Below are positions 1 through 10,475 of a stretch of 64,000 bases of DNA, one piece after another; positions within the stretch are counted from its first letter, which is position 1; each line of letters begins with the position of its first letter. The stretch spans positions 806,001 through 870,000 of the forward strand of contig CM049991.1 in NCBI GenBank assembly GCA_016630955.3. The letters run 5' to 3'. The notes below the pieces were generated by a model. It ran no database searches. It was given only the letters and a program-made list of their open reading frames with translations, and was not told where the DNA came from. The position numbers and the translations under genes are program-made. The DNA is from Didymella arachidicola. Its lineage: Eukaryota > Ascomycota > Dothideomycetes > Pleosporales > Didymellaceae.

Positions 1-723
1 GCGCTTGAAGAGGGATTTGTTCTTGTTGCCTGTTGCGATTGTCTGCGCGACGACGGAGCCTCCGCCTGCGGACTGGCCCCAGATGGTGACGTCGTGTTTG
101 GAGCCGCCGAAGTGGTGGATGTATTTCTGGATCCATTCGAGTGCGGCGCGCTGGTCGAGAAGTCCCGTGTTGAGATCTACTTCTTTGCTTTCGCCAACTT
201 TCTTGCCTGGCAGGAAGCCGAAGACGTTGACGCGGTAGTTGGAGTAAACGACGACGTAGTCGTTGCTCTCGCTCACGTTGAGCAATGGATATCCAGATGG
301 TGGGATGGTGAACTCGGCGCTGCCGCGGATGAACCCTCCACCGTAGAATGTCAGAAGAACCGGACGCAGCTTCTGGGTTGGCTGCCACGGGCGAGAGTAT
401 ACTCCTAGGTACAAACAGTCTTCAGACCCGTTGACCGTGCGCTGCGGGCACATGTCAAAGCCGCGATCGGTCTCGTATGTGCCATTGGTGATTGGGGCGG
501 GAGGCTGGGGCGCCTTGAAGCGGTTCTCGCCTGCTGTTGAGGCTCCAAAGGGGATGCGACGAAAGTACGTAAGGTTGTACGTTGGAGAAGAGGCTCCCCG
601 AAGAGTGACATAGTCCAGCGTAACAACGGGCTTCGTGATGTTTGTCTGTCTTGTTTGTAGCGGCGACGCGACGATCGCTGAAGCGTAGGCGAGAAAAGCC
701 AATGCGCTCTTGCAGAACAGCAT
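1..723 (-). CDS. Secreted type-B carboxylesterase/lipase, 5' part only
   Basis: The minus frame is open from an ATG at 723 to the left edge, giving 241 codons; the rest lies outside the window. Residues 1-20 form a signal peptide (basic-poor start, hydrophobic core, end near ASAIVASP), so the product should be secreted or enter the secretory path. Family marks of type-B carboxylesterases follow in order: an EDCLYLGVY block, a YGGGF oxyanion-hole segment, and the nucleophile elbow GQSAGG near residue 220, whose Ser is the catalytic nucleophile. The acid and His of the triad are not in the window. Several N-glycosylation sequons are visible (NIT, NLT, NGT, NGS, NVS). Expected role: hydrolysis of ester bonds in lipids or other carboxyl esters; the substrate cannot be told. 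No intron is seen in this part. It is divergent from the enoyl-CoA isomerase gene. Confidence 0.9.
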   Translation of the reverse strand, partial: MLFCKSALAFLAYASAIVASPLQTRQTNITKPVVTLDYVTLRGASSPTYNLTYFRRIPFGASTAGENRFKAPQPPAPITNGTYETDRGFDMCPQRTVNGSEDCLYLGVYSRPWQPTQKLRPVLLTFYGGGFIRGSAEFTIPPSGYPLLNVSESNDYVVVYSNYRVNVFGFLPGKKVGESKEVDLNTGLLDQRAALEWIQKYIHHFGGSKHDVTIWGQSAGGGSVVAQTIATGNKNKSLFKR

Positions 724-1527
724 CTTGACAGTAGGTTCGAGACACAATCATCTTCAAGGTTCCGGGGCCTGCCTCCCAATATACATCTCTGCATCGCACT
801 AGACAGCGATTACCGACCGTTGCATCCATGTCTCCGCAGATTGCCCCCCGTATTGCGGAGCGCGGGGATGGCGACCATGGGGTTTGACCGAAATTACATT
901 GATGAGCACTGCAACTTCGGGGAATTATGCGCCGAGCATCGTCAACCCAGCCAGGAACGGGTAAGGCTAGGAACAAAGTGTGTTCAAGGCCGGTGGATGA
1001 ATGCTTGGAATTCTTCCGCGGCGGGGATAGAGCTCAAGAAAGGAAGCTACGTCAGGGTCTACTCTGCCTTGAGTACCTTCAGTTCGCTGACTTGCTTCGT
1101 TTGAAGCCTGGCAATCGGCTGCTGAAAGCCTTTCTGCGCTGGGTCGACATGTTACCTCTACAGTGGTGCCCATACGGCCAAGCGGCCCTGCTCGTCTGGC
1201 ATGAATATGAATAGCTCGAAAAGCCTAAGTACTCACATTGATCAATGTCTGATTGATCCCATGTCGCGATTACTGAACGCTGGCGAACAATTGTTCGATG
1301 ACTCTCCCCACAAGTCACCGAGCCGAGGCTTTGGATCGATCTGCGGGGCGGCGGTTGCGGCTAAGCTGCCGCTGATCATTGCAACCTCACATCTGATGGT
1401 CAGCATGAGAATTCTATCACCATCTGGAGACGTGCATGAACAGCAGAGAGACCCCCTTATAAAGCACAGCGCGACACCCAAAAAGAGACAAGAAGTCAGG
1501 ACGCAGCACAAACACTGAAACGCCACC
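724..1527. other. Divergent intergenic promoter region
   Basis: This 0.8 kb lies between the starts of the carboxylesterase (minus) and the enoyl-CoA isomerase (plus), so it should hold both promoters. A TATA-like site sits at 1458-1463. A CCGAGG hexamer at 1323-1328 is the reverse complement of CCTCGG, the fungal fatty-acid response core. No convincing gene is seen; the short open frames here lack family features. Confidence 0.6.
1458..1463 (+). promoter_or_regulatory. TATA-like box upstream of enoyl-CoA isomerase
   Basis: TATAAA lies about 65-70 bases before the ATG at 1528, a usual place for a fungal TATA element. The start codon itself sits in a good context (CCACCATGG). The assignment rests only on sequence and spacing. 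Confidence 0.35.
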
Positions 1528-2562
1528 ATGGCTGAGGAGTACTCCGACATCAAGTTCGAGATCAAGGGTCAGATCGGAATCATCAAGGTGCGAACTCCAG
1601 ACGCCATACCCGCGTTGGATCAAATGTTCTGTGCAGACCGTCTGACTCCGTGTAGTTCAACCGACCCAAGGCGCTGAACTCTTTTGGCGGCAACATTATC
1701 GAGAATACAATCTCAGCACTCCGACGTCTCAATGAGCATCCAGACACAATCTTCACCGTGCTGACCGGCGAGGGCCGGTTTTTCAGTGCTGGCGCAGATG
1801 TCAAAGGTATCGGAAACGACGACGTATGTTTTTCCTGATCTTGTGGTGCTGATGGTGAGAAGCATCCATTGAGCGAAACGCGCAGGAAACCCCCACAGAT
1901 ACGGCGGCCCAGAAGATCAAGTTTCTCGGGAGGTTCAGCTATGGTGAGTAATATAGAAGTCATGGCGGATTAGAAGGAAGGTTGAGTATTGGCCTTTGCT
2001 AACATCACCGCCAGCACAAGAGCTTCTACGCTCAATGATCGACCACAAGAAGGTCTTCGTCCTTGCTCTCAATGGCCCTGCCGTCGGTGGTGGCGCAGCC
2101 TGGTTTCCTGGCATTGCTGACATTGTTCTCGCCTCGTCAACAGCATGGCTACAATGTCCATTCAGCGCCCTCGGTCTGGTGCCGGAAAACGGGTCTGCAC
2201 TCTCGTTCGCACAGTCCATTGGCATCCACCGCACAAACGACTTCCTCATGTTCGGTCGCAAGTTGACAGCTCAGGAGCTGCTTGATGCAGGCATGTACAA
2301 CTACGTATGGGAGGAGACCGGCGATGCGTTCCAGGCTAAAGTCGTCAAGTTCTTGGAAGATCAGTTGGCGGTCAACGATGGAAAGAGCATGTGTGAGATG
2401 AAGAGGCTGCAGAACGATCCCATCCGAGATGCTAGGCTCCTGGCTGTGGTCAGGGCGGTCGACGCGTTGAGCGAGAGATTCGTTGAAGGTGCTCCGAAGA
2501 AGAGATTTGAGGCAAAGGTAAAGGAGCTGGAAGAGAAGAGGTCTGCGAGAGCGAAGATTTGA
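1528..2562 (+). CDS. Enoyl-CoA hydratase/isomerase (peroxisomal delta3,delta2-enoyl-CoA isomerase-like)
   Basis: Four exons: 1528-1587, 1656-1823, 1886-1943 and 2015-2562, giving 277 residues. All introns are GT-AG (68, 62 and 71 nt); the last carries a GCTAAC branch site. The crotonase fold is clear: an FNRPKALNS segment early, then RFFSAGADVKG (first oxyanion-hole block, about residues 61-71) and LNGPAVGGGAAW (second block). The protein most resembles the Eci1/PECI group, which isomerises 3-enoyl-CoA to 2-trans-enoyl-CoA so that unsaturated fatty acids can enter beta-oxidation. It ends in AKI, a known variant of the peroxisomal PTS1 signal, which supports peroxisomal import. Hydratase activity cannot be excluded. 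The gene is tail-to-tail with the decarboxylase gene, 67 bases apart. Confidence 0.9.
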
Positions 2563-2629
2563 GATCTCTCATACTGGCAGTCAAAAAGAAAATCCTTTCA
2601 ATTATCGTTTGTCTGCGCGGGCATCACGT

Positions 2630-4032
2630 CTACTTCTTCTTAACAACGGCAAGCTTCGAACGCACTGGGACGTTGTGCTCAGGGTTATCGGTAGTTGGGA
2701 AGCTCTCCAATTCGATACCATTTTGGAAAATGACGCAGTGCGAACTGCCGCCATAATGGAACATACCCAACTCGTCTCCCTTCTTGACGTGATCGCCTTC
2801 CTTGACGGTCGTGTCGCAGGTCGAGACCTCGGTCATGCCAATTCCGAGGAAGCATACAAGGCCGAGATCCTTGTTGTTAGCCTCGATAAAGATGATCGCA
2901 CGAGTGGCAGTGGCGGTCAGGTAGCCTTGTCCCGTCTTCTCACCATCGCTGTCTATGTCGCCCTTTGCCTCGGGATCGCTAATACCTGTGAACAGCGGCT
3001 CCGAGAAGTAGGTTCCATCAACCTTGTAGGACTTGACGATCTTACCGCTTACAGGCGAGTGCCAGCGGTGATAGCTCAATGCAGAAAGGAAAGCCTGGTA
3101 GATGGTTCCGCCGACGAATTTCTCGTACAGAGGGTCGTGCGACAGCATGTCTTTCAGCGAGTACGGCTGGCCCTTGGCCCAGAACGTGTCGCGTGCTTTG
3201 ATTCCACGCGCAACCTTGTAGGGTTTCGATTCGCAGCAGTTAGCGATGACATTGTCGTCCTCTGGGGAGGCGACAGGTCGCTTGTCCTCCCATACCGCAC
3301 GTGTAAAAAAGTCATCCCAAGACTTGAAACCCTTGTACTTTTTCGAGGGATCGCACTTGAAGATCTCCTCGAAGCTGTAGTTGGTTTGGCCGACGTTTGC
3401 CGTCATAGTTAGATCTTCTGTGCCATGCTTGCTGAACCATCCATTCGAGTCATCTCCGAGTACGTAGGCTGAGTCTGGCGAGCCCAAGAACTCAGCCCAT
3501 GCATTGAGCGTCTTCTTCAGCATCTTGTTGACGTCGGGGTCCAGAAAGAAGGCAAACCCGCTAGGAGTACCCATCGGCCAATCGATGATGGCGTTGAACG
3601 GCGTACCAACCATACCAACCGAGTATTCTCGGTCATCCCAGGACGGTGCAGTTGTGAGGAGGTGATTGAACAATTCCAGCATGTGCTGATAGTCTCGAAC
3701 CTGCTTGTGGCCTGCAGGATCATTTGCGTATGGCTTCTTCGATGGGACTTCCTCGAACATGGCGTTCACAAGAAGGTAAATTCTTGTATTGTCCTCAATC
3801 AGCGACTTGAACTCCTTGATCACCGGATGAAGATCCTTTGGATTTTTATCGACATGTTCAATGATGTCCGAGATCCAGTCCTTGACATGGCGGTGGTCTG
3901 AGAGTTATCAACGAGGTTGCTGGTAGCAGGTGAATTGGTGGGCTTACCTGCAGGGAGCCATGAGCCGGTCCTGTGCACATGGTGCTCCTTGGGAACGTCC
4001 TTGGAGCTGTCTTGATTCGTTTTTGAAGCCAT
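2630..4032 (-). CDS. PsiD-like phosphatidylserine-decarboxylase-family protein
   Basis: Two exons on the minus strand, 4032-3948 and 3897-2630 (50-nt intron), give 450 residues. The C-terminal half is the PSD family domain: SYHRWHSPVSGK carries the conserved His region, and HYGGSSHCV near residues 409-417 is the self-cleavage site that makes the pyruvoyl group. The site reads GGSS rather than the LGST of true phosphatidylserine decarboxylases. The N-terminal ~180 residues match in character the extra domain found in fungal PSD-like enzymes that include the tryptophan decarboxylase PsiD. There is no mitochondrial presequence or membrane segment, so a soluble amino-acid decarboxylase is more likely than a phospholipid enzyme; this is inference. 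The start at 4032 gives MASKT and keeps phase through the intron. Confidence 0.82.
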
Positions 4033-5208
4033 TCTGATCTCCAAAGTCTGTATTTGGTGTATGTGTATCAATTCCCTGAAAGCTTGGCCTTTAAGAGTCG
4101 CGAACGACTGGGCGTTCACCCTCATCAGATTGACGTCATGGTGAGATTTGTCAATTATCCAGGGAATTAGTGACTTTGGGGTTCGGTGGATGCTATCTGT
4201 CGCTGCAGGGTCTTGCAAAGCTCTACTAGCAATGTCCAGGCCCAGGCAGCTCATCAATGTGGGGTCAAATCGAGATTAGGCTCGCACGCAGACGAAAGGC
4301 TCTCAGCGGTGCATGGAAGCACGCAGCATGCAGACGAAAGTTTCTCAGCGGTGCATGGGAGCACGCAGCATGCAGACTCAGAGCGAGAGTCAAACACTGA
4401 CATTTGCGCGGGGAAAAACCCGACATCCTTATGGCATGGATGAGACAGCGCACAGGCATGAAATGGAGATGAGGCTGGCACAAGGATCTCGCCAATCATC
4501 TAGCTTGTTTCGGCTGAACCCTTCACCCGACAATCCCTTCCCGTTCACGCGAGCTCCATCGAACCACAACACCGTCGTCGTTTCCACGGCTGCCCCTTCC
4601 CGATCGTTTACTTGATACTTAGGCGTGCGCTCCCGCTTCTGAAAATATCGCTGTCCTTCTACGTTCTTCCTTGTCACCCTGTCCCTGTTGGGAAGATCTG
4701 GAAACACGCTGTCTCAGACAACCACTATCTCGGCACCAATCTAGATCACACAGTAGCAAGCTTCTGCACCCTGTCGTTCTTCTGACCAGTTGGCATGCAC
4801 TTCATCGAGAACGATAGTATTATCCCTGCTGTGATACCTTTCAGAAGAGATGGGTAGCGTGATGACGCGCTCCACAAAGCATGTCGCTTGAAGGGCAGAA
4901 ACGATCCTTGCGTCCATCCTCACGCTAGTTGGGTACGTGGGGAAGTCCGCGGAAACTGCATGCGAGTAATGTCGACGTGTGCAGTCTCATCCCGTGCTTT
5001 GACTGCTTGATACAGGTGACGAAGTGGGGCGTATAGCTATCTCTGGATACTGAGACTGTTTCGAATCGATCGGTGCCCGTAGTTGCCCTTATACAAGAAC
5101 GCAAACAACCGCTCGTCTTTGTCTGTCACAGCCGACACCTCGTCTTTCGTTTCTCTACCTTTCGTCCTGGAGACATACAGCAAGACACTTTGACAGTGCT
5201 TTTTCAGA
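4033..5208. other. Divergent intergenic region with a short tandem repeat
   Basis: About 1.2 kb between the decarboxylase (minus) and the MARVEL-like gene (plus). It holds a 42-bp tandem duplication at 4288-4371. The open frames present are short, show no domain, and look random. It should contain both promoters. Confidence 0.6.
4288..4371. repeat. 42-bp tandem duplication
   Basis: Two adjacent 42-base units (4288-4329 and 4330-4371) differ at only about three positions. A partial third copy (GCAGAC) follows. The unit begins GCAGACGAAAG and ends CACGCAGCAT. It does not lie in a recognised gene. Confidence 0.85.
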
Positions 5209-6239
5209 ATGGACGGAACAGCAGCTCAGCAGTCGCGAAAGCGTCTACCGACTCTACTTGCACACATCGTACAGCTTGTGTTGGCCATTGTTATCTTGGG
5301 TCTAGCAGCTTATGGGGTCGATTACATATCCTACAATGTCTTGATCTACTCCATCGCAGTGGTAAGTAAGACGTCTTAAGAATCAAGGCTCGATACTGAC
5401 CTGCTCACAGAACGTATGCACCCTGGGCGTGTCATCTTGGCTTCTCGCCTCACATACATTCTTGTCCAAGTTTAATAATATTTGGATCACATTGGGTCTT
5501 CATGCCTGGATGCTCGTCTTCTGGATTGTCGACCTTGGACTGACCGCGGATCTGACACGGGAGTGGAGCCCGCAATGCTCTTACACCCCAGAAGCCGGCA
5601 AGATCTGCTCGACATACGTTGCCAAGCGAGAAACCACATTCAAGACCTACTACGGAGCGCTCATTGCAAGTTCAGTGCTCATCGGTCTTCAAGTGTAAGT
5701 ATATGACCTCGTATGAGAGAACACTGCTGATAGACCACAGGCTCCTTTGGCTTGGTACTACCACACTCCTCGCCCTCGACCTCAAGCGCCGCCGCTCTAC
5801 CGTCACACAATCCTCTACCGTTGCCGCAGGACCGCGCTTCTCCAACGAATCCCAAACGACCGTGGGCGACGTCGAGAAGAGCAACATATTCGACACTCTC
5901 CAAGTCAGTCAACAACCCATCCGAAGTACAGCAGAGCCACTCTTACCCCCATCGCCAGAAGCCGTAGGCGAGTCAGCAGTTCCTTTCTGGCCAAATGAGC
6001 CCACACAGTATGCTCCCCGCTCAACATCATATCAAGGCAGTGTTCTAATAGAGTCCGACCAGACTGAACTTGAGTGGAGCGGTCTAGATGGCATCGACAG
6101 CGTTGGGTCACCAATTCCGGATGCGCAGATAGTGAACGGTCTGTTCTTTACGCGGCGTGAGAGGATGGAAGAGGCACATCGTGAGGTTCGGCAACAGGAC
6201 CGATCTTTGTGGATGGGTGCAACAAGCCCTAGGCCGTAG
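5209..6239 (+). CDS. MARVEL-like four-helix membrane protein
   Basis: Three exons: 5209-5361, 5411-5694 and 5741-6239 (introns 49 and 46 nt), giving 311 residues. Four hydrophobic segments are seen: about residues 14-35, 45-65 (spanning the first junction), 75-95 and 125-155, separated by short loops. The loop between helices three and four carries two Cys in a segment typical of fungal MARVEL proteins. The C-terminal ~150 residues are hydrophilic, Ser/Thr/Pro-rich and probably cytosolic. MARVEL proteins act in membrane apposition and vesicle traffic, but no specific role can be given. Start choice: the ATG opens directly into the first helix with an RKR stretch in front, as expected for the inside-positive rule. 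Other four-helix families remain possible. Confidence 0.75.
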
Positions 6240-6445
6240 TGTACGATGATGATACCCTAATAGCATTCGTACTTGTTTCCCTCAATGTGGCCATCCCATG
6301 GATTTGCACATGTCAGCGGAGTGTTCATTGAACATCACTCCGTCCCCCATCCATCCATGTCCGTGAATACATGTCGTTCCTCATAGACACCTGCCCACAT
6401 CGCAAATTCTCCATTTCTGTCCTGGGGTATACAAACATGCACCAC

Positions 6446-7090
6446 CTACCAAACATCCTCCGCGCCCACCCTAAACTCCTCTCCCCCCTCCCTAACCGTA
6501 TCCCTCCCCTTATCCCTACTCAGCGGTTTCCGCATATCGAACGCATCCTCGCCATCATTGTAATAATCCACCACGCGCCTATACACACTATACCCCATCT
6601 TGCGATACAGCTCCTGCGCGCCCTCATTGCTCGCGCGCACAAACAGATCCACAAACCACCCCCCGGCGGCGTCGGAGCTGCGTTCTAGCGCTGTGGAGAG
6701 AGCAGTGGCGTGTCCGAGGCGCCGCGCGCTGGGCGCGACGGTTAGGGCGGTGATATGGCCGTGCCAGGGGAGATAGTTGGGCTGCAGTTTTGTGGCTTCG
6801 ACGGGTTCGTATGGTTCAACGGGCGACAGATAGGGTGAGGATTCGAGTTTGCCAAGGACTGCATAGGGTTAGCCGGTAGATTTTGGTGTGTGCGTGTATT
6901 GGTGGGGGGGGGGGGGCGCACTGTAGCCCTCAATCTGCCCGTTGATGCCCTCAATGACTTGGCATAGCTCGGGCCATTTGGTGAGGTACTCGAGGTAGAA
7001 GCCGATGTTGTAGGTTTCAGTCAGGTGGTCGAGGTTTGTGGAAGAGAATTTCAGGAGGTCGTCTGGCTGCATGGGCCGGATGGTCGCCAT
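6446..7090 (-). CDS. nat3: N-terminal acetyltransferase B catalytic subunit (Naa20/Nat3)
   Basis: Two exons, 7090-6922 and 6858-6446, with a 63-nt intron; 193 residues. It is the catalytic subunit of NatB, which acetylates nascent proteins starting Met-Asp, Met-Glu, Met-Asn or Met-Gln at the ribosome. The N-terminal LDHLTETYNIGFYLEYLTKW is near-diagnostic of Naa20. The GNAT acetyl-CoA loop follows the R/Q-x-x-G-x-G/A pattern as RRLGHA, after HGHITALTVAP. The C-terminal GNAT part has FVDLFVRASN, LYRKMGYSVYRRVV and DMRKPLSRD. Length fits the family. The intron begins GTGCG and runs at once into 13 consecutive C (minus strand). The gene is tail-to-tail with the MARVEL-like gene. Confidence 0.95.
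6904..6916. repeat. Homopolymer of 13 G inside the nat3 intron
   Basis: Thirteen G in a row on the plus strand (C on the sense strand of nat3), starting five bases after the 5' splice site. The length is also prone to sequencing error. Confidence 0.9.
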
Positions 7091-7695
7091 TTCGCCGTGA
7101 TGTGAGGGTTGTCGCGAGCTTGTGACGATTGTGGGGTAGATTTGCTTTCACATTGTTCCTGAATGTCGGCCAATCAGAGCGCGCTGGCGCCGCAGACCCC
7201 CGAAAGCGCGTATGGATGAGAGCAGATGGTAAAAGACGAGACGCATGTGGATTATTCTAGTATGCCGCTAAAAGTACAAACGTGATCGTAAAAGATACTT
7301 GACAGGACATCCGCCCAGAGGGTATATAGCACTCTCATCGTACAACACGCTTCTGCCCGATGCTCACTCTACTGCATGCTTCGCCTGGCCTTTGCCTGCT
7401 GCCCCTGCTCGACCACTAAGCTCAAGAGTTCAGAGGGAGCTTCTTCAATGTTCAGCGGCAGCGCCTCCTCCCACTCTTTCGGCACTATCAACGACGACCT
7501 CGTTGGTGAACTTAGCACCTCATTTGTCTCTGTCGCTATCTCAATGGTCGTCGTCTTCAGAATCCCACCCAGACTAACAGCACTCCAAACACTTCCAGTT
7601 CGTTCTGTCTCTTCGCTATTCTCGCTGTCACCTGTGGAATTGCCTCCATCTCCTTCGTCGCTCTCTTCAGAGTTGCTGCTTACTGCCGGGCGCAG
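7091..7695. other. Intergenic region upstream of nat3
   Basis: About 600 bases between the nat3 start and the 3' end of the RGS-LOV gene, both on the minus strand. It should hold the nat3 promoter and the RGS-LOV 3' end. A plus-strand open frame (7376-7705) has no recognisable domain; I see no gene. Confidence 0.55.
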
Positions 7696-10475
7696 TCATA
7701 TTTGAAACGAGTCCACACTGTTGCCATGTCCGTAACTATTGCCTTTCAAGCTATTGGCACTCGAATGGTTATGTGTTGCGCGCTGCTCGTTGGCGCTTCG
7801 TCGTGGACTGGATGAGGAATGCATTGCGTCCATGAGCATGTTCGTGTGCGCCCGAGTGCCGTTGCGATCGCCACCGTTGCGGTCGCCATTCCGTTCGCCG
7901 TAGGGGCTCGCTACGCGGCTTGGACTATACCCGTAGTCATCATACCGGGAAGACCTAGGAGAATCACCTGTCAGATCGAGATCGTCCATCCTGCTGACCA
8001 GATCTCTGCCACCAGCTCCTCCATGTTGTGGCCTCCGCACGTCGTTAGCAACAGGAGGCGCTTGTCTGAACCGCCTGTTCGGCTGAGAGTGCTTCTCCTC
8101 GTCGATGATGACAATCATCCAGATGCCTACGCTCCCGCTCTGGCCTAGCAGCGGTGTGCAGTGTATCCAGCGCGGCCTGCCCTCCTCGGAAGATGTGCTG
8201 AGATCCTGAACGGCGTGCGGTAGCCAGCGGATCTTCGCTGTTACACCTCGATACCCGTCTGCAAGAGCATCGCGCACAGACTCGCGCACACTCGTTGAGC
8301 CGCCGATGCGGTCAAGGAAAGGTGACTGGAGGATTCCAGGGACGCGGAGGGAGGGTGATGTGAAGAGAATGCGGAGGGACGGTGCGGGGCGGACGAGGAG
8401 GTACTGTTTCCATGTTAGCACTGGACCCCTGTGCAGAGTAGGTGCAACTCACATGTTTGTACGGTCCAGCCAACCTGCCCTCGGGCTTAAATGGTGGCTT
8501 CTCGGCGCTTTCGACATCAAACGTTGACTGATCCTGGATCAGCAACCTGGGTCGCTGAGCACCATTTGTCTTGTCGTCCGATGCCTCGAGATGATCCCGG
8601 TGCATGTTACCGCCGAACTTGCGGACAGTGTCCAATTCGCCGTGGTTGAACATCTCACTGAGCTCCTGGAACTCGTCTTTGCCCTCTTCGGTGGGCGCAA
8701 TGCCTTCTTCCTCATCGAGCATACGTCGAAAGGCGTCAAGATCTGTAGCGTCCTTTACGAGACCAGAGACATCGATCTGTGCGCCGATGAAGTAGCGGAG
8801 ATTGCCACGTGAGTCGAGAAGTGGCGCTTGCATGAGCAGATTCATAAACGGCGAGCCATCACGGCGGCTGTCAAGTGGTCAGTCTTTCTGCCTTCTAGAT
8901 TTGTTGGAGCGACGCTTACTAGTTCAGGAAAACCTCACTGTGCTCCTTGCCTTCCATGCACATCTCCTTGAAGCGCGCGACACTGCTGCGGTTTGTCTTC
9001 GGGCCTTGAAGGAAACGGCAGTTCCGGCCTATGGCATAGCTGACGCCGTACTGTGTAGTTCTGTGAAACTCTAGGACATGATTAGTATTGGCTCAAATAT
9101 AGGCAGCAGACTGCTCACCTTCTGATGCAAATATGATGGGGTTGTCCTTTCTTGACGGATCTGTCAAACAGAACACCTCCGCCAGTCCCTCGCTAGCCTC
9201 GCGAAGCAGAGGCGGTAATGTGCCTGTAATACGCTTCGATATGCTCACACTCACGACCTGTGTGAAGATGTGTGTGATGAAAGCCGGGAGATCATCTCGA
9301 ACTAGTATATCAAATGCGTGCTTCGCCTTCTCCTCCAAGACCCCATTGACGGTCGGCCGCGCCTGTGTCTCCGTAAACTCCAAGCCAGGAATTGGCTCGA
9401 GAGCCTCGGCAACTGCGTTAGCATAGTTGATCGCACGCAGAGCCTTGAGTGCGTCGAGGTAGTAGATCAAGACGGGCACAGACTTTGGTCGTGCAACACT
9501 AAGGAACGATGTGAACCGGAGTAACGAGGGTGTATCCTTGAAGATAGCGGCTAGGTGTGACCTGGAGAACAGCTGCTCGGAGCGAGCTTCAAGGGAGAAG
9601 ATATGACGGTCCTCTGCTTCAGGTTCCACAAGGTCCCAGGATTGGGGGTCATCTTCGAGTAAGGGGGAGAGGCGGTCACCGTCGTCAAGAAGACCATTTT
9701 TCTGCTGTAGAGGAGGAAGAGAGATCGTTGCTATTGATGCTGCAATCGAATCGGCGGAAATGACTGAGTCGGCAGAGCTGCGCATGGTAGTAGGTCCGAT
9801 GCTGGATGCACGAATTGAACTCTGAGCTCCTATGCTATTACGCCTTGAAGGGGTGCCAATCTGATGAGACTTCTCTGAGGTGGGTGTCTCGGGCATAACA
9901 AGACGTCGTGTTTCTGGCATGACGTGTTGTGGGGTGGGAGGATCTGGCGTCAAGCTGGACTTGCGTGAAGATCGACCTCCAAGAAGACTTCGGCGTTTAA
10001 GTTTAGTAGTGAAGTCACTAGAGCTGAGGAAGATCAACAAGTATGCATGAGCGACATCTACTATAGCTTACCTTGTTCTTAGAGGAATGTGTTGAGAAAT
10101 ATCTCTGCGGACGGAGATGTCTGGGGGTGCAGCTGCAGCAGTATCGTTGTCTGAGAGCGAGCTTGCATCTGCTTTGCTAGGCGACGTCGCGATTGCGGGG
10201 CGGGAACCATTTATGCCATCTTGCAGAGTAGCGAAGTCCATTACCAGTGGTTCCTGGAACGCACCCTGCGCATCCCCGTGAACTTTGCCGTCCGCATTGG
10301 GCGAAGTTTCAGCAATGACGCTATCGACGTAGTAGACTGGGGTCTGTTCACCTGAGTTCCCCATCGAAGAAGCTTGGACTGCACCTGCACCGTTGGTGGA
10401 TCTAGAAATTGGCTGGGACTGCGTGGAGGAATAGACACTGTGAGCCGATCTTCTTTTGTGCTTGAAAATATGCAT
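7696..10475 (-). CDS. RGS-LOV blue-light photoreceptor-type protein
   Basis: Five exons: 10475-10072, 10023-9119, 9070-8920, 8867-8453 and 8403-7696 (introns 48-52 nt), about 860 residues. Order of parts: a low-complexity N-terminus (1-285), a divergent RGS domain (about 285-400), a LOV domain (about 405-520) and a conserved C-terminal PAS-like block (about 580-690), then a disordered tail. The LOV domain keeps every mark needed for photochemistry: GRNCRFLQ with the adduct-forming Cys near 454, NYRRDGSPF, and YFIGAQID with the flavin-facing Gln. It corresponds to the fungal RGS-LOV group exemplified by Botrytis BcLOV4, whose light state binds membranes and could regulate G-alpha. Exon 2 can also start at 10017, six bases downstream, dropping two Ser. 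The first in-frame ATG encodes MHIFKHKRR. Confidence 0.9.

Noticed and set aside
455..976. 173-codon minus-strand open frame over the carboxylesterase start
   Set aside because: It overlaps the well-supported carboxylesterase frame in another phase and shows no domain or signal.
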